Made by a program: the position numbers and the translations under genes. From Dendrophyllia cribrosa (taxonomy: Eukaryota > Cnidaria > Anthozoa > Scleractinia > Dendrophylliidae): a DNA stretch of 64,000 bases. The notes beneath the pieces are model-generated. The model was not told the origin of the DNA. It did no database searches and saw nothing but the letters and a program-made list of their open reading frames with translations. Positions 1 to 11,400 of the stretch are shown here, piece after piece. Location of the stretch: the NCBI GenBank assembly GCA_024195265.1, contig JAJLRJ010000010.1, positions 11,982,226-12,046,225 of the forward strand, in the 5' to 3' direction. Every line of letters starts with the position of its first letter. Position 1 is the first letter of the stretch.

Positions 1-760
1 ATGCCAATTACTCCATGCATTCTCACAATACTCATGACACCACATTGCAAAGCTAAAGATGATGCTCAAACTCCATAACCGCTGGGGCCACACTTACCGT
101 AACCTATATATCTTGTAATGCATGATGGTCAGGAGTACCCATGGATTCTAACTAAGAATTGGCCAGACATATACCCTATAGGGTGGGGGGCTCCCACATA
201 AAATGGACAGTGGTGATCATTAGAAATTTTGAAGGGAACCCCTAAAAGGTACTAGAGAGCTGTTTTGTGAGTTTGGCTCACATCATTTTTTACCTCTGAG
301 CATATTTCCTGTCAGCATATTTTCTGGCTTAAAACCCTAAAAGGTATCAGAATAACTCCTGACGGGTCATTTTTTATTCAAACGCCCTTGGTAGTACCAA
401 ACCCCTATCCCCAGGAAATAAAACTTAGATATCATGCTTGTCTTCGAGCAGTGTCCCATAGAAGAAAACACTAATCTGTATTTCTCATCTGTTTTGTGAA
501 ATGTCCTCATATCATAATGGTTTACTCCCCTGTCCCCCAAAGGTCGAGTGTTTTTTTTATTCTGATGAAATAAGAAGTATCTGGGTGATAAAAAGATGAT
601 TTTTATTTATTTATTGTCATTTACATGTACATATCAAGCAAAACTTTCACTTCAGCCTGGTGTAAAGGCCATGCTGTTCTCTTGCTTGTGCAGTGGAATA
701 CCCAGGCCATGCGATGAGTGGCTTTCAATCTTAAAATTGAATTATTGTAATGGTCAGTGG

Positions 761-903
761 CATATATGTTGTAGTTAATTTTTTATTTCAGGTAATTTTT
801 GTTTTTCCTTTGTTTCAAATTCATTAGCATATATTACCATACCCAAAAACAATCGAAAAATAAAAAGTACCTGAGATAAAAAATTAACTACAACATATAC
901 ATG
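761..903. repeat. Short inverted repeat
   Basis: The arms at 761-794 and 869-903 are about 34 bp and nearly perfectly complementary (core GTTGTAGTTAATTTTTTAT). They enclose about 75 bp. It is probably a small foldback repeat; no target duplication was determined. Confidence 0.7.
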
Positions 904-1306
904 TACACTGTATACAAGATGGTATGGGTCTAGTTTTGTCCCAGCCCAAGTATTCGAAAACAACCATGTTACAAGCTGCTCTGAGAAATCTTCATTTCCA
1001 ACAGACAAGATGAAAATAAGGCTAATAGCACAAATAAGTCAGAGTTTCAATCATACAACTTTCCTCAATCAAAACAACTCTTTGTTTCAACATTTAATAA
1101 GCTGGATAGGGTTAGCACAATAAATAATAATTGGTATATATATATAACTATCATTTGCCAGTGACCTTTGTGTCTACATGTTCAAATTATTGTTGGTGGC
1201 ATATAAGCCCCAGGCCTTATGCAGGGAACATTATGTGAAACACGGCTAAAATAATAATTTTTTTTTTCAACAACGGGGAATTTACTTAGGTAAAATAGTG
1301 ATATAA

Positions 1307-1326
1307 GAGAGAGAGAGAGAGAGAGA
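1307..1326. repeat. (GA)n microsatellite
   Basis: A pure GA dinucleotide run of about ten repeats. Confidence 0.9.
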
Positions 1327-1842
1327 TCCAGCTTTATAGCACATTTTTTTTAAAACTATCCCCAAGTAAGCTTACCGAAAACAACAAAAATAAGAAAAGG
1401 AAAACCATGTGAAATGCAAATTTGAGACAAAGCTTATATTTTAGTACAGAGTAATGGGTTGATTTATTTATAAAATACAAATGTATTTCTAGCTAATAGT
1501 TGAAATGTAACAGTGTTTTAGAGATCTGTATTCATTTTGTTGTTAGTGTTACTCACCCATATTCACTCGCTCCTGCCTCATTGCCGGTGTGGCGTTCCAT
1601 TTTTATCCCTGAGCCACGAAAACAAGACTGTTGTGTTTCTCAGTACGGAATTTAGCATATTGTTTCGACTGAGCCATCGAAAGCGAGTAGTAGTGGTATT
1701 CTTTTGAAAACAAAAACCTCGAGGGTGCCTGCAAAGGTTTTCCAGCACTGTTTACATGAACACCCAGAGTAAGCGACCGGTTCTTCTTCGTATTATTCGT
1801 TCGATCTCGCCAATAACAACCTACACTTCTTCTCCTGGTTTC

Positions 1843-1875
1843 TCTTCTTCTTCTTCTTCTTCTTCTTCTTCTTCC
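1843..1875. repeat. (TTC)n microsatellite
   Basis: About eleven TTC/CTT triplets in an uninterrupted run. Confidence 0.9.
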
Positions 1876-2956
1876 ATGTAGCCTTCAGTCAATTCCTACG
1901 TCGACGAATCCTTCAAATCTCTCAACATTGAGGATTTGAGGTCAACATTTGTTATAGAACTCCCATGGCCGATGTACACGTACTGACGTCATAATTGCGT
2001 CGCGTGGTCTAAACTAGATCCCAGTCTCCGGGACACTTTTTAGGCTGAAAAGCGCGTATTTTGAAGGCGAAAAAAAGGCTTTTTAGAAAATTCAAGCACT
2101 GTAAAAGCGTGAAATCGTTTTTTATACATATTGAACTACAAGAAACCGAAGAAAAAAATTTCGTGTCATATGCTCTTTAAATGAACTGAACGATGTTCTG
2201 ATATAATCGAAGATAATCGAAAACTCTACATAACTTTGTTGGAAATCTCCGCAATATCACCTGGAAAAGCAACCTACAAATCTTCGGAAATCTTGGGCAA
2301 ATCATGTTGTAGTTGTTGTTTAAGTAATGCTCCACATAAGAACTACCGTAAACTTCATTGTTCTGCGGCATTGGATCTTTCCCACATAGAATGTCTTTGG
2401 TTTCAAGAATAGAGAAGGGTCTAATGGTTCATAATTATACTTCAGTATAAAAAGAAAGAAAATCCATTTGCGTCAAATAAATTTTAGGAAATATTCGTGC
2501 TTAACCAATCAGAATAGCAAAAGACAATAGCTAATAATTTTGCTTCTTTGATGAAGTTGCCCAAATACAATAGCTTTTAAAAATTTCATGTCGTGCAATT
2601 GGGTCTCAAATTACTTGAAACCTTAAAAAAAAATTAGACAAAAGGCACCTTGAACCTTAACTTTTCAGCGGTTTTTGAGTCTAGGCCAATACGATCACTA
2701 GTTGTAACAATGAAAAAAGTTGACATTCCATTGTGCATTACCGTTCAGTACTTTCCATCTTATGCGGATCATTACTAAAATACCAAACAAAATTACACTT
2801 GGCTTTTTAGTCGATATTGAGTTAAACACGAGAGGAATAAATTTACATGCGCACCCATGTATTATATTTTATTTTGCATCGTCTGAAACTAATATTGGAG
2901 TTCAGTATTTCGGTGGGTCATAGTCAACAACTATGTTAAAACAAAATCATAGTCCA

Positions 2957-4984
2957 GTGACACTTTAATGTATGGTTGGCCTTTCAAAATTATGACATGA
3001 TATATGTGGGTATTTTTTCCGCGTATACTCATTAAAGTCCATTATGTATGGGTTTTTATCCCATAAATACGGCTATTTACATCGCATATATGCGCGCACT
3101 AAAATACGCATATATATGCGCCACCACCACGAGGGCGTATATAAAATTATGTGTTTATAATTCAACACATTGATACACTGCCCAAATATGGTCCGTAAAG
3201 CTCTCGATATACGTTAGGTCTACATGACGTATACCCAGCGATGGATTCGCGTTTTTGAGAGAAAAAGTGCGTGAGCTATTAGATAAAAAAGGGAAAAGAA
3301 AGAAAAAAGAGAAGGAAAAAAGATTGAAAAGTTATCGATCACATGATTGGACAAAAGAGGCGCAGTGTTTCTCGGCGAAGCTTAATGAAAGCTGGTTTAA
3401 AGTTCAACCGCTTGACACGAAGTAAATGAAAAAGCACAATTTTCGGAAAATGCCTTATAATAATCAGCCCCGGAATATGATACAGACTTGATATTTCCTC
3501 AGAAAAGTTTCTAATCTTTGTTTTAAGCGGATTGAAGTTAATAGGAGCTAAAACCCAGCTCGACTTCGACGTTTAAAAATTTGGTGCTGATGGAGGGGAC
3601 TATAAAAGCCACATCAACTACAGGCAATGATGTTTGAACCGTTTCTTGTATCCTTTAGCTGTGAAGTTTTGTAAGACATACTGTCCATGCTGCAGTTCTT
3701 TCAGACTTTTCGCTGGTATGTTTAGGTAGCCGTGTGTGTGTTCATTTTGTTTTGATTCTGAATTGAACTTTTTAAGACCCGAAACACCTATAACTAAAAC
3801 CTATTATGCCATTTTACTGTATTTTAATTCGTGTAATCACAACTCTGTCCCGTTCTTTACGTAGATCAAACCTCTTCGTAGAAATTCTCAAATTGGGTAC
3901 GCTAAATTAATCAGTTAGCTTGGCAAAATTTTCGGCATTTGCTGTTTGTTGTGTAAGAAATGGCGCGAGGCAAAATATTGTTGTAAGCCTTTTTACTCGT
4001 CCCGGTACGGCAACGAGTTAAGGATTGCCATCCGTTTTTGTTTTTGTTTTCCTCCGTGTTTTCGTTTCTACTTTTGTGCATCGCGCTAGATCTGGGTACG
4101 AGAATACGCACGCATGCACTGCGAGAAAATTTTAAGCCCACGATACTTGGGATTTGGTGTGATGCAAGCAGAAGCGAAACAAATGTGGGTTTTGTTTGTT
4201 GCTGTATACTCGTGCCGGCAACGACGAGGTAAGGTTTGCCCTTCGCCTTTCCTTTGTGCATCGCATTAAATCTAGGTACGGGAATACGCACGCATGTAAG
4301 CAGAAGCGAAACTAATTTTGGTTTTGTTAATTTGCCTGTTGCTGTTTAGTACGCCCCCGCGAGTAACGTATAGGCTACGGAGGGCCTCTTGTTACTTAAT
4401 AAAAGGTTGTATATCTTAATTATTTTTTTTCTGGAAACTGTGATTTGTTAACAAGGGTCTGAGGTTTTGGGGGGTCTGAGTTTCTTGGAAATCTGAGGTC
4501 TGAATATTCGAGACACCCCAAGGCGGACGATCAAATTCTCTGTCATGTTCCGATCAGCGTTAGGATAAAATCTTGAACAGTCAGTTAAAAGACGAGAAAG
4601 TCTCCAAACGTTCTGCTGTAGGAGTGCAAAATATTCAAGATAAAAAAAGGCCACATCAAGAGATCTTATCGCCACCATGTTTACATCACCTTTAAATAAG
4701 GCAACTTCGATGTCATCATAAATGAAGGCACTATACGCCTATTTTAGCATGCTTATATATGCGCCCTTTTTAGACGCGTACAGTAAATACGGGTATTTAT
4801 TACACATATATACGCGCTCGTGGCGACGTATTTTAGGACGCGCATATATGCGATGTAAATAGCCGTATATATGGGATGAAAGACCTTACATAATGGACTT
4901 TAATTGATATACGCGTCAAAAATACCCACGTATATCATTACATGTCATGATCGAATGGTCAACCATATTAATGTTTGTCTCGGT
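2957..4984. mobile_element. Foldback element, about 2 kb
   Basis: The ends are long imperfect inverted repeats (about 2957-3150 against 4735-4984), rich in CGCATATATGCG-like palindromes and sharing the segment TTAAAGTCCATTATGTA. The interior has no transposase-like frame. It contains two copies of a roughly 180 bp unit (anchors at 4081 and 4261). This fits a non-autonomous foldback DNA transposon. No clean target duplication was found, so the ends are approximate. Confidence 0.65.
3990..4330. repeat. Tandem pair, about 180 bp unit
   Basis: The segment at 4081-4116 (TCGCGCTAGATCTGGGTACG onward) recurs with few changes at 4261-4296. The 126-codon minus frame across it reads the same peptide twice (RIPVPRFNAMHK, RILVPRSSAMHK). 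That is a by-product of the duplication, not a sign of a gene. Confidence 0.7.
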
Positions 4985-5224
4985 ACGACATCTACAACAA
5001 GCTTTTTTTGGTGATTCCTTGGTGTCTGCTTTCATAGGATACGGATACTTTCGGAAGAAAAAAAATTGCAATTTCACAGTCAATGCGACGAGAGAGAATT
5101 ACAAAGTTTTTCGATGTCGAGCATGAGAGCTGCCTCTAAACTGTTATTTATACCTCTTCGGTATGTGTAATGCTACAGTCTAAAGGTTATACTAGTACTA
5201 GGCATTAACTGTTTGACCACTGAC

Positions 5225-5448
5225 CTGATGAGCTGGGAGTTCTGTTTCCTATTGGAAAGACAGTAGTTGAACCAGTAGGTAGTACAGGTGTGCCTGTCGG
5301 ATTTACGTCCTGGATAATTTTCAAGCATCCAACTTTGTATGGACCAATGTTTCCATTTTCTGCAGCAAACCTCAGTTTAGCAAGTCCTTCATTTAAGCTG
5401 ACAGCTGTTGCGTAGTACAGAACGAAAGAGACAATAACACTGCCCTCT
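5225..5448 (-). CDS. Exon: SEA domain, C-terminal part
   Basis: The acceptor cag|AG at 5448/5449 and a plausible donor AG|GTCAGT at 5225 delimit 224 nt entering in phase 2, matching the exon ending at 5529. The peptide starts GSVIVSFVLYYA, the typical beta strand after the SEA cleavage loop, and ends with a Thr/Ser/Pro-rich stretch (PTGSTTVFPIGNRTPSS). If the donor is not used, the frame reads on to a stop at 5205-5207 and this would be the last exon, giving a protein without a membrane anchor. Splicing onward to an unseen transmembrane exon fits SEA proteins better. Domain identity is fairly sure; the 3' boundary is not. Confidence 0.7.
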
Positions 5449-8400
5449 CTGTGAACAAAAATGTATGAAGGTTAACAATTCACGTCTATAATTTAAATAA
5501 AGAAGACTCAGTTTATCTTGTCACCAACCTGAGTCCGGTCACTACTGTCGTGTTATAGCTGGGATCATTCGCATACACTTTGTCCATCTGAAAGGTATAA
5601 TCGTTTGATTGACAGTCGATACTTTTCATTTTTATTTACATTACATTTATTTATTTTTGTTCATTGCCATTTACATTTCTCCGGCCATATCTCAGTTTGT
5701 TTCACTGAAAATGGGGTTTAAAATACATGACAAGAACGATTTTAGCTGTGTCGGGTAAAAATCACATAACCTGATCAAAATTCAAACGAAAGGCTCATAA
5801 TTCTTTTGGTCGTTTTCTGCAGCTGAAAATTGCACCAGGTGCTTCTTAATTGTAAAGATGTCCTTGTCATTTATATACTGAGATACGTTGAACAGATTTA
5901 TTATTCTAGGTGTATTAACATTTATTAACCCATTGACACCTTAACCGCCCGAAACCGCCCGTACAAGACTCCACTGCTTTAAAAAATTGCAACTTTCTCA
6001 ATCGTGCGAACATTGCCTTAACTAGCAGTTGTGAGCATTGACTAGAAAGTCCCTCAAATTGAGATACCCAATAAACACAAAAAAGTCAGCGATTTTTGCA
6101 GAATATCAGTGTTTGAATTTGGACAATAACAAAAATGACCGTTTTTAACGTCATAGAAAAACAACAAAAATCACGTTTTTGCCTTTAGTTTTTTTTTATT
6201 CAAATCATCGTGGAAAACCCAACAGTCAACATTCACAGCAAAATTCAGTCCTAGTCCTAGCTTAGCAGCGAATTTTTTTGCTCTCATTCGTTGCTCTGGC
6301 CCAGCTACAGCCTCTTGTTCTAATACTGACCTTGCCTCGATTTTCAACATCACCACCGCACTGCATGCTGGGAAATAACGAGATTTTTCGACAGCGTTCC
6401 TTCCGTCCTCCACACATTTCATATATATACTAAGTCCACAGCCACTCTGACCCACCGCCGAAATTTCGCGTTTGTTGTGTTCTCCTGTGGTCGCAACTTC
6501 CAAAATATACCGCGGTAGGTCGAGAAATTCATCCAGAGTCGAGTCCCAAAGCTACTTCGTTTTCTGGCGGCCATTTTTCCAGTTCTACGAGGAACGATCT
6601 AAATTCTTAAACGAAGTACAACACCTAACTCGCTTCGTTGAGAAAGTGGACTCTGAACTACCTTCAAGCTTAATGATGCTCATCAGGCAGCTACTAAAGA
6701 TGACAAATGGCTGTGAACTTACCAAAAATCGTAGATAATTCAAATTGGACCCTTTATTGCAAATCAACCAAGCAAAATGAGAACGTCACAATGACGTTTC
6801 CAGTTAACTCGAGCCTTCAGTGTTTTAGAACAGCAGCACTTTCAATGGTAACTTAAAATATGGAGTCACGAAATCCTATGGGGCGTGTGAATGCAGGAAA
6901 TCGCTCAAAAACGTAAAAATTCTCAGGAGTGAATGAGATATCAGATAAAATGCATTTAACTTACTGTTGACCCAGGTCTTAAAGCCAAGTTGAAAGCAGT
7001 ATCATAAAAGCTAAAACCTTACATGCAGCTGCTTAAATTGCTATGAAACTGTAAAGACCGTTTTTAACCCGTGAATAACCACATGCGTACTGAAAAGGTT
7101 ATGGTAACGGAGACATATGCAAATGAATCACCCGCTCACTCGCTTACTCGCTCGCTTTTTCCATCAGCTGTAAACTTAGTGGCGTAATGCTTTGTTACGA
7201 ATGCGTTTCTTAACAAGAACAGCGTGAATCCAGCGATAACAATAAATTATTTGTTGCAAACGAATATAAACATTTGGAGTCTTTAAATTCAACATTAAAA
7301 TCGATCTAAAAAGGATTTTCTAATCGAGACATGCGTTTTGATGCGCATCTACCTTTAAATAACAAAATTTAGTCTTAATTGATAATGTGTTCCTCAATGG
7401 TCTCGTGGGCTAGCGCCAGGGTTTGCACTTTGGAGGCCCCGGGTTCAATTTACGCTAAGCACCTTTTTTTTTCGAACTGGACATTTGAAAGTGATTTACT
7501 TTTTTTTGCGTTCGTCAAAAATCCTTACGTTTAATTCAAAAAAAAATATCGAACCGTGTCAGTGTGAAAAACATGAGCTTACCGCAATATTGCGTTGCGT
7601 GTTAGCATTTGTTGTTCACGGGTTCGCTCTTAGGAGAAGCAAAAACGGGAGAAATATAAATTCATAGCCAATTTCACATAAACACGTTTGAGTGTTCTGT
7701 TAGTAAAAAACATTGCACACTTGAAGTACGGTGAGGTTCGAGGGGGGAGGGGTGGGGGGAGTAATTGGCAGAGCTAGTTATTATATTACTGTTATTTCAT
7801 TTTATGTTGTAATGCTTTTGCAATACTGTAAGGATTTATAGTCATGCAAATAAAGCTACTTGTTGTTGTTGTTGTTGAAACGTCCATGTACTATCTGATT
7901 AGGCAATTAATAATGAAAATCTCAGGAAAAAATACCTCCTTCTCAAACTTCTCTATAAATGCTTTTGCAGGTTCACTGTTTAGGTCTTCATACTCGCGCT
8001 GATATACAGCCTCCACTCCATCCAACTTCTCCACCGTCACTTCGAGTCGAATATGTCGTTCTAACAATACAAACAACGGTAATTAAACCTGTTCTGTTAT
8101 GAGTGCTGATCTCTTCATGACAATAAGCCTGTTATGGTAATCTTATTACAGCGGCTAGAAACATCCGTATAGTTGTAACCTGGTAGTACGCGTAAAAAAG
8201 CGGTAGGGAACAATGAAATGGTCCAATTGGGTTCTCATCGTTTTTAACAGCAAGTACAGTACAGTACAGTTCAGTACAGTACAGTACAGTACAGTACCAA
8301 ACACAACCCAAACTAGTAACTGACAAAGTTAAAAGAAAGGATATAAAATCGTATATAATACATAATATATAATGGTAATCTTATTACAGCGGCTAGAAAT

Positions 8401-11400
8401 ATCCGTATAGTTGTAACCTGGTAGTACACGTAAAAAAGCCGTAGGGAACAATTAAAAGGTCCAATTGGGTTCTCATTGTTTTTAACAGCAAATACAGTAC
8501 AGTACCAAACACAACCCAAACTAGTAAATGACAAAGTTAAAAGAAAGGATATAAAATCGTATATAATATATATACATGCATGTACAGCTTAGTTAACTGT
8601 GCACATCTCACAGTGTTTTCAATGCTAGAATGAGCTAAATGGTCGTTGCAGTAGGACTAGGTGAAAACAAATATCATTCTCCGCATTTTAAATTAATAAG
8701 GGTTCATAATTTAAAATGCGGAGAGTAATATTAAAATCATTGATATCAAAAGTTAAAACTTTTAATTTGAAATTCTAAGAAAGATTGAGTGTCGATCGAC
8801 CGCCTTATATGTGTCTTTCAACGTCTCGTAGATGTTTGCGGAAACAGTCTCCTGGTCTCCGCCTCGTTTCACCAATGTATGTCTTCTTGCATAAAGTGCA
8901 TGTTATGCAGTATATTTTCGGGGCTGCATTTAAACGAGTCGCTCTGTCACACTCTCAACACCTGATGATTTGTGTGCATTTCTTGCTTTCCAACATTCTT
9001 ACTTGGTACAAACAGAAATTCTTACCATATTTCAGATATTGCAAAAATATCGAAGTATTGCGTCATTTTGAAACAGCCAGAAATATGTCCTATTTCATTT
9101 AAGAACACGTATATCTAACTTACTTGTAACTCTGACAAAAATAGTGAAGCTGTCAGAATTCAGGGCATTTGTTGCTGTACAAGTGTAGTTTCCACCATCA
9201 CTATCGTCTACATTATCGAGGCGGAGACGCTTGTCAGTGGTTATAACTACACCGGCTGCATTCGTCCACTCATACTGAGGTTGAGGGTTTCCTTCTGCTA
9301 GGCATTCGATTGAAGCACTTTCCGCAAAATAAAATGACCTTGTAGGAGTTTGAGGTTTCGTAATTTGTGGAGGATCTGAAAATATTAGATAACTAAATAC
9401 AATAAATAAAATGATAAAACGCTTTATTGGCACTACATGGTGGGCTTTCCACTGACTATTGATAAAACCTAACACAAGTTCACAAGGCAAATAGATCATA
9501 ATTGTTAACAACAGAGAGGGTAAGGCCCCAGAAATAAAGGAAAAAAAAACAAAAAGTTCAAAACAGCATCACCAGTTGTTCACTTCATCTCGGTTTGATC
9601 TTTGTTTATTTTTAAACAGCATCCATTGGTTGAAAATGATATCAAGTGCTGATTCCTAAACATTTTCAAAGAAACGAACGTTTTTCATTCCACTGGCTAT
9701 GTTAGGCATTCATAAAATGTCAACTTTCATTCGTAATCATAACCGAATGCGCACCCACAGGACACCATGACCTTATGACCCCATGACCTTGTAAGCCACA
9801 AAACCCACACAAATGCAGCGAACCATGAATTCAGAGCTGCAGACAGAACTGACGAATCACAAAAGTGCAAAACAACACAGCGCCCGGGAACAACAAGACT
9901 GCGGAAACAGAGAAATGTAAAAATGCACACAAAACAAGAAAGACGGCGGGATGTTGAAAAAAAAAACCATTAGAATGTGAAAATAAAGTTATAAAACATT
10001 AGTTAAAAATTAAAATCAATTTCTTTATTTTAGGTACGTTTTAGAGTTAACGGCTGAAAAGTTTTATTCTAATAACGTATCCCTGATATAAAAGATTTAC
10101 ATTCTTTATACTAGAAGTAAACTAGAAATAAAAGAGCTTGAGTACAGTTAATTTGCAAAATCATGAACATGCACTTTAGTAAGCCCACTAAGAAGCAAAG
10201 TACCAAAAAACATAGATTGATAGTAAAACAATTGCTTGCTCAGACTGTCATTCTCATCAGGAGCACAGTGAACAGACCCGTTAGAAAGCACAACAAGAGC
10301 TTTATATATTAAGTAATAAATACGCACAGACAAGGCGTGTTAAGACTGGCGATGAAATTCCGACTTTTTTTTCCACAGTTATACAGTAAATCGTTCTATC
10401 ACACGTTTCTAACTATGGTATTACGTTCCTAAGCTGGCTGTTGTTTATCTATGACTTTTCGTTCTTGTTAAATTTGTTTGTTTCTTACAGTATGTTGGAA
10501 CATTAAAATGGAAACAAATAAATATGATAAAAACAAGTATCAATGTGACAATGTTACAGTATGATAGGAGGGGCGGAAGGTGCCCATGCTGACTTTAAAT
10601 GCTTATAACTGCAAATACCCGCCAATACCCGCCAATACTGTAGTTTTCTGAAATTAATCTGGAAATATTTTAATGTGACAAATGTCTTTCAAATACATGT
10701 GATGTTTCCATGGCAACCATTTGTCAACAGGCATGGAATTTTTAAACTTCTTTTTCATTAATTTTTTTAATATTTTGTTTAAGTTTGTAACATTAAATTT
10801 TGCAATGGTAAAATATTTTTAGCATAGTTCTAGTGGTTTTCATTACTGTTGAGTCAATTTTGGCGCTTTTTTGACATCATGGAAAACGACGATGACGGCT
10901 GCTCGGAGAACATTATTTTCAAGTACGTTGACATAATCATATCATGTGATCAACACATATAATTTAATTTTGGACGTACTATACACCCTCCAAGTTTCGT
11001 TATCATAGCTTCAATACTCTTGAAACTACAGAGAGTGATATCCCCGCGGTCTGAGAAGAAGAGAAACCTAAAAACCACGGTCTAAACTGAAAGTTAATGA
11101 TGTGGTATTTTTACATTTCTTGTGTGACGTATTGCGTATGTTTGTTGAATTGCGTCACTGATACCTTATGTACAAGAAACGTGTGGTCTCCATTAATTAC
11201 ATGTATGTCTTTTGTCGTTCGGATGTAAACTAAGTGCTCGTCTCCGGAAGGCATCTTGCCACTATTAAGCAGCTAATTTAATAACAGGAAAACGACAGAT
11301 ATTACAGTGCGAATAAACGTTGTTGTTGTAAACGTTGTTGTTGTTGTTGTTGTTATTGCCCCAAAATTATCCTCTTAAGTTTTAGTTAGAGCCAGTTGAT

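Larger units (their letters stand above)
1..2956. other. Non-coding stretch, no gene recognised
   Basis: No reading frame here has a recognisable domain or a convincing exon with splice sites. The stretch holds a small hairpin (761-794 pairing with 869-903), a GA microsatellite near 1307-1326 and a TTC microsatellite near 1843-1875. It lies 3' of the SEA exons of the minus-strand receptor, so it could contain its 3' UTR or last exons (membrane segment, tail), but I could not identify any. Confidence 0.5.

Noticed and set aside
775..1008. 77-codon minus frame with hydrophobic part as a membrane exon of the receptor
   Set aside because: It runs through a short inverted repeat, has no convincing acceptor or donor and its phase cannot be linked to the SEA exon.
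6171..6503. 110-codon minus frame in the SEA intron
   Set aside because: No recognisable domain, no splice or promoter context. Could be chance in a GC-balanced patch.
7390..7455. tRNA gene-like box A and box B
   Set aside because: No cloverleaf could be folded by eye; boxes are degenerate and lie inside dispersed repeat F2. At most a SINE relic.
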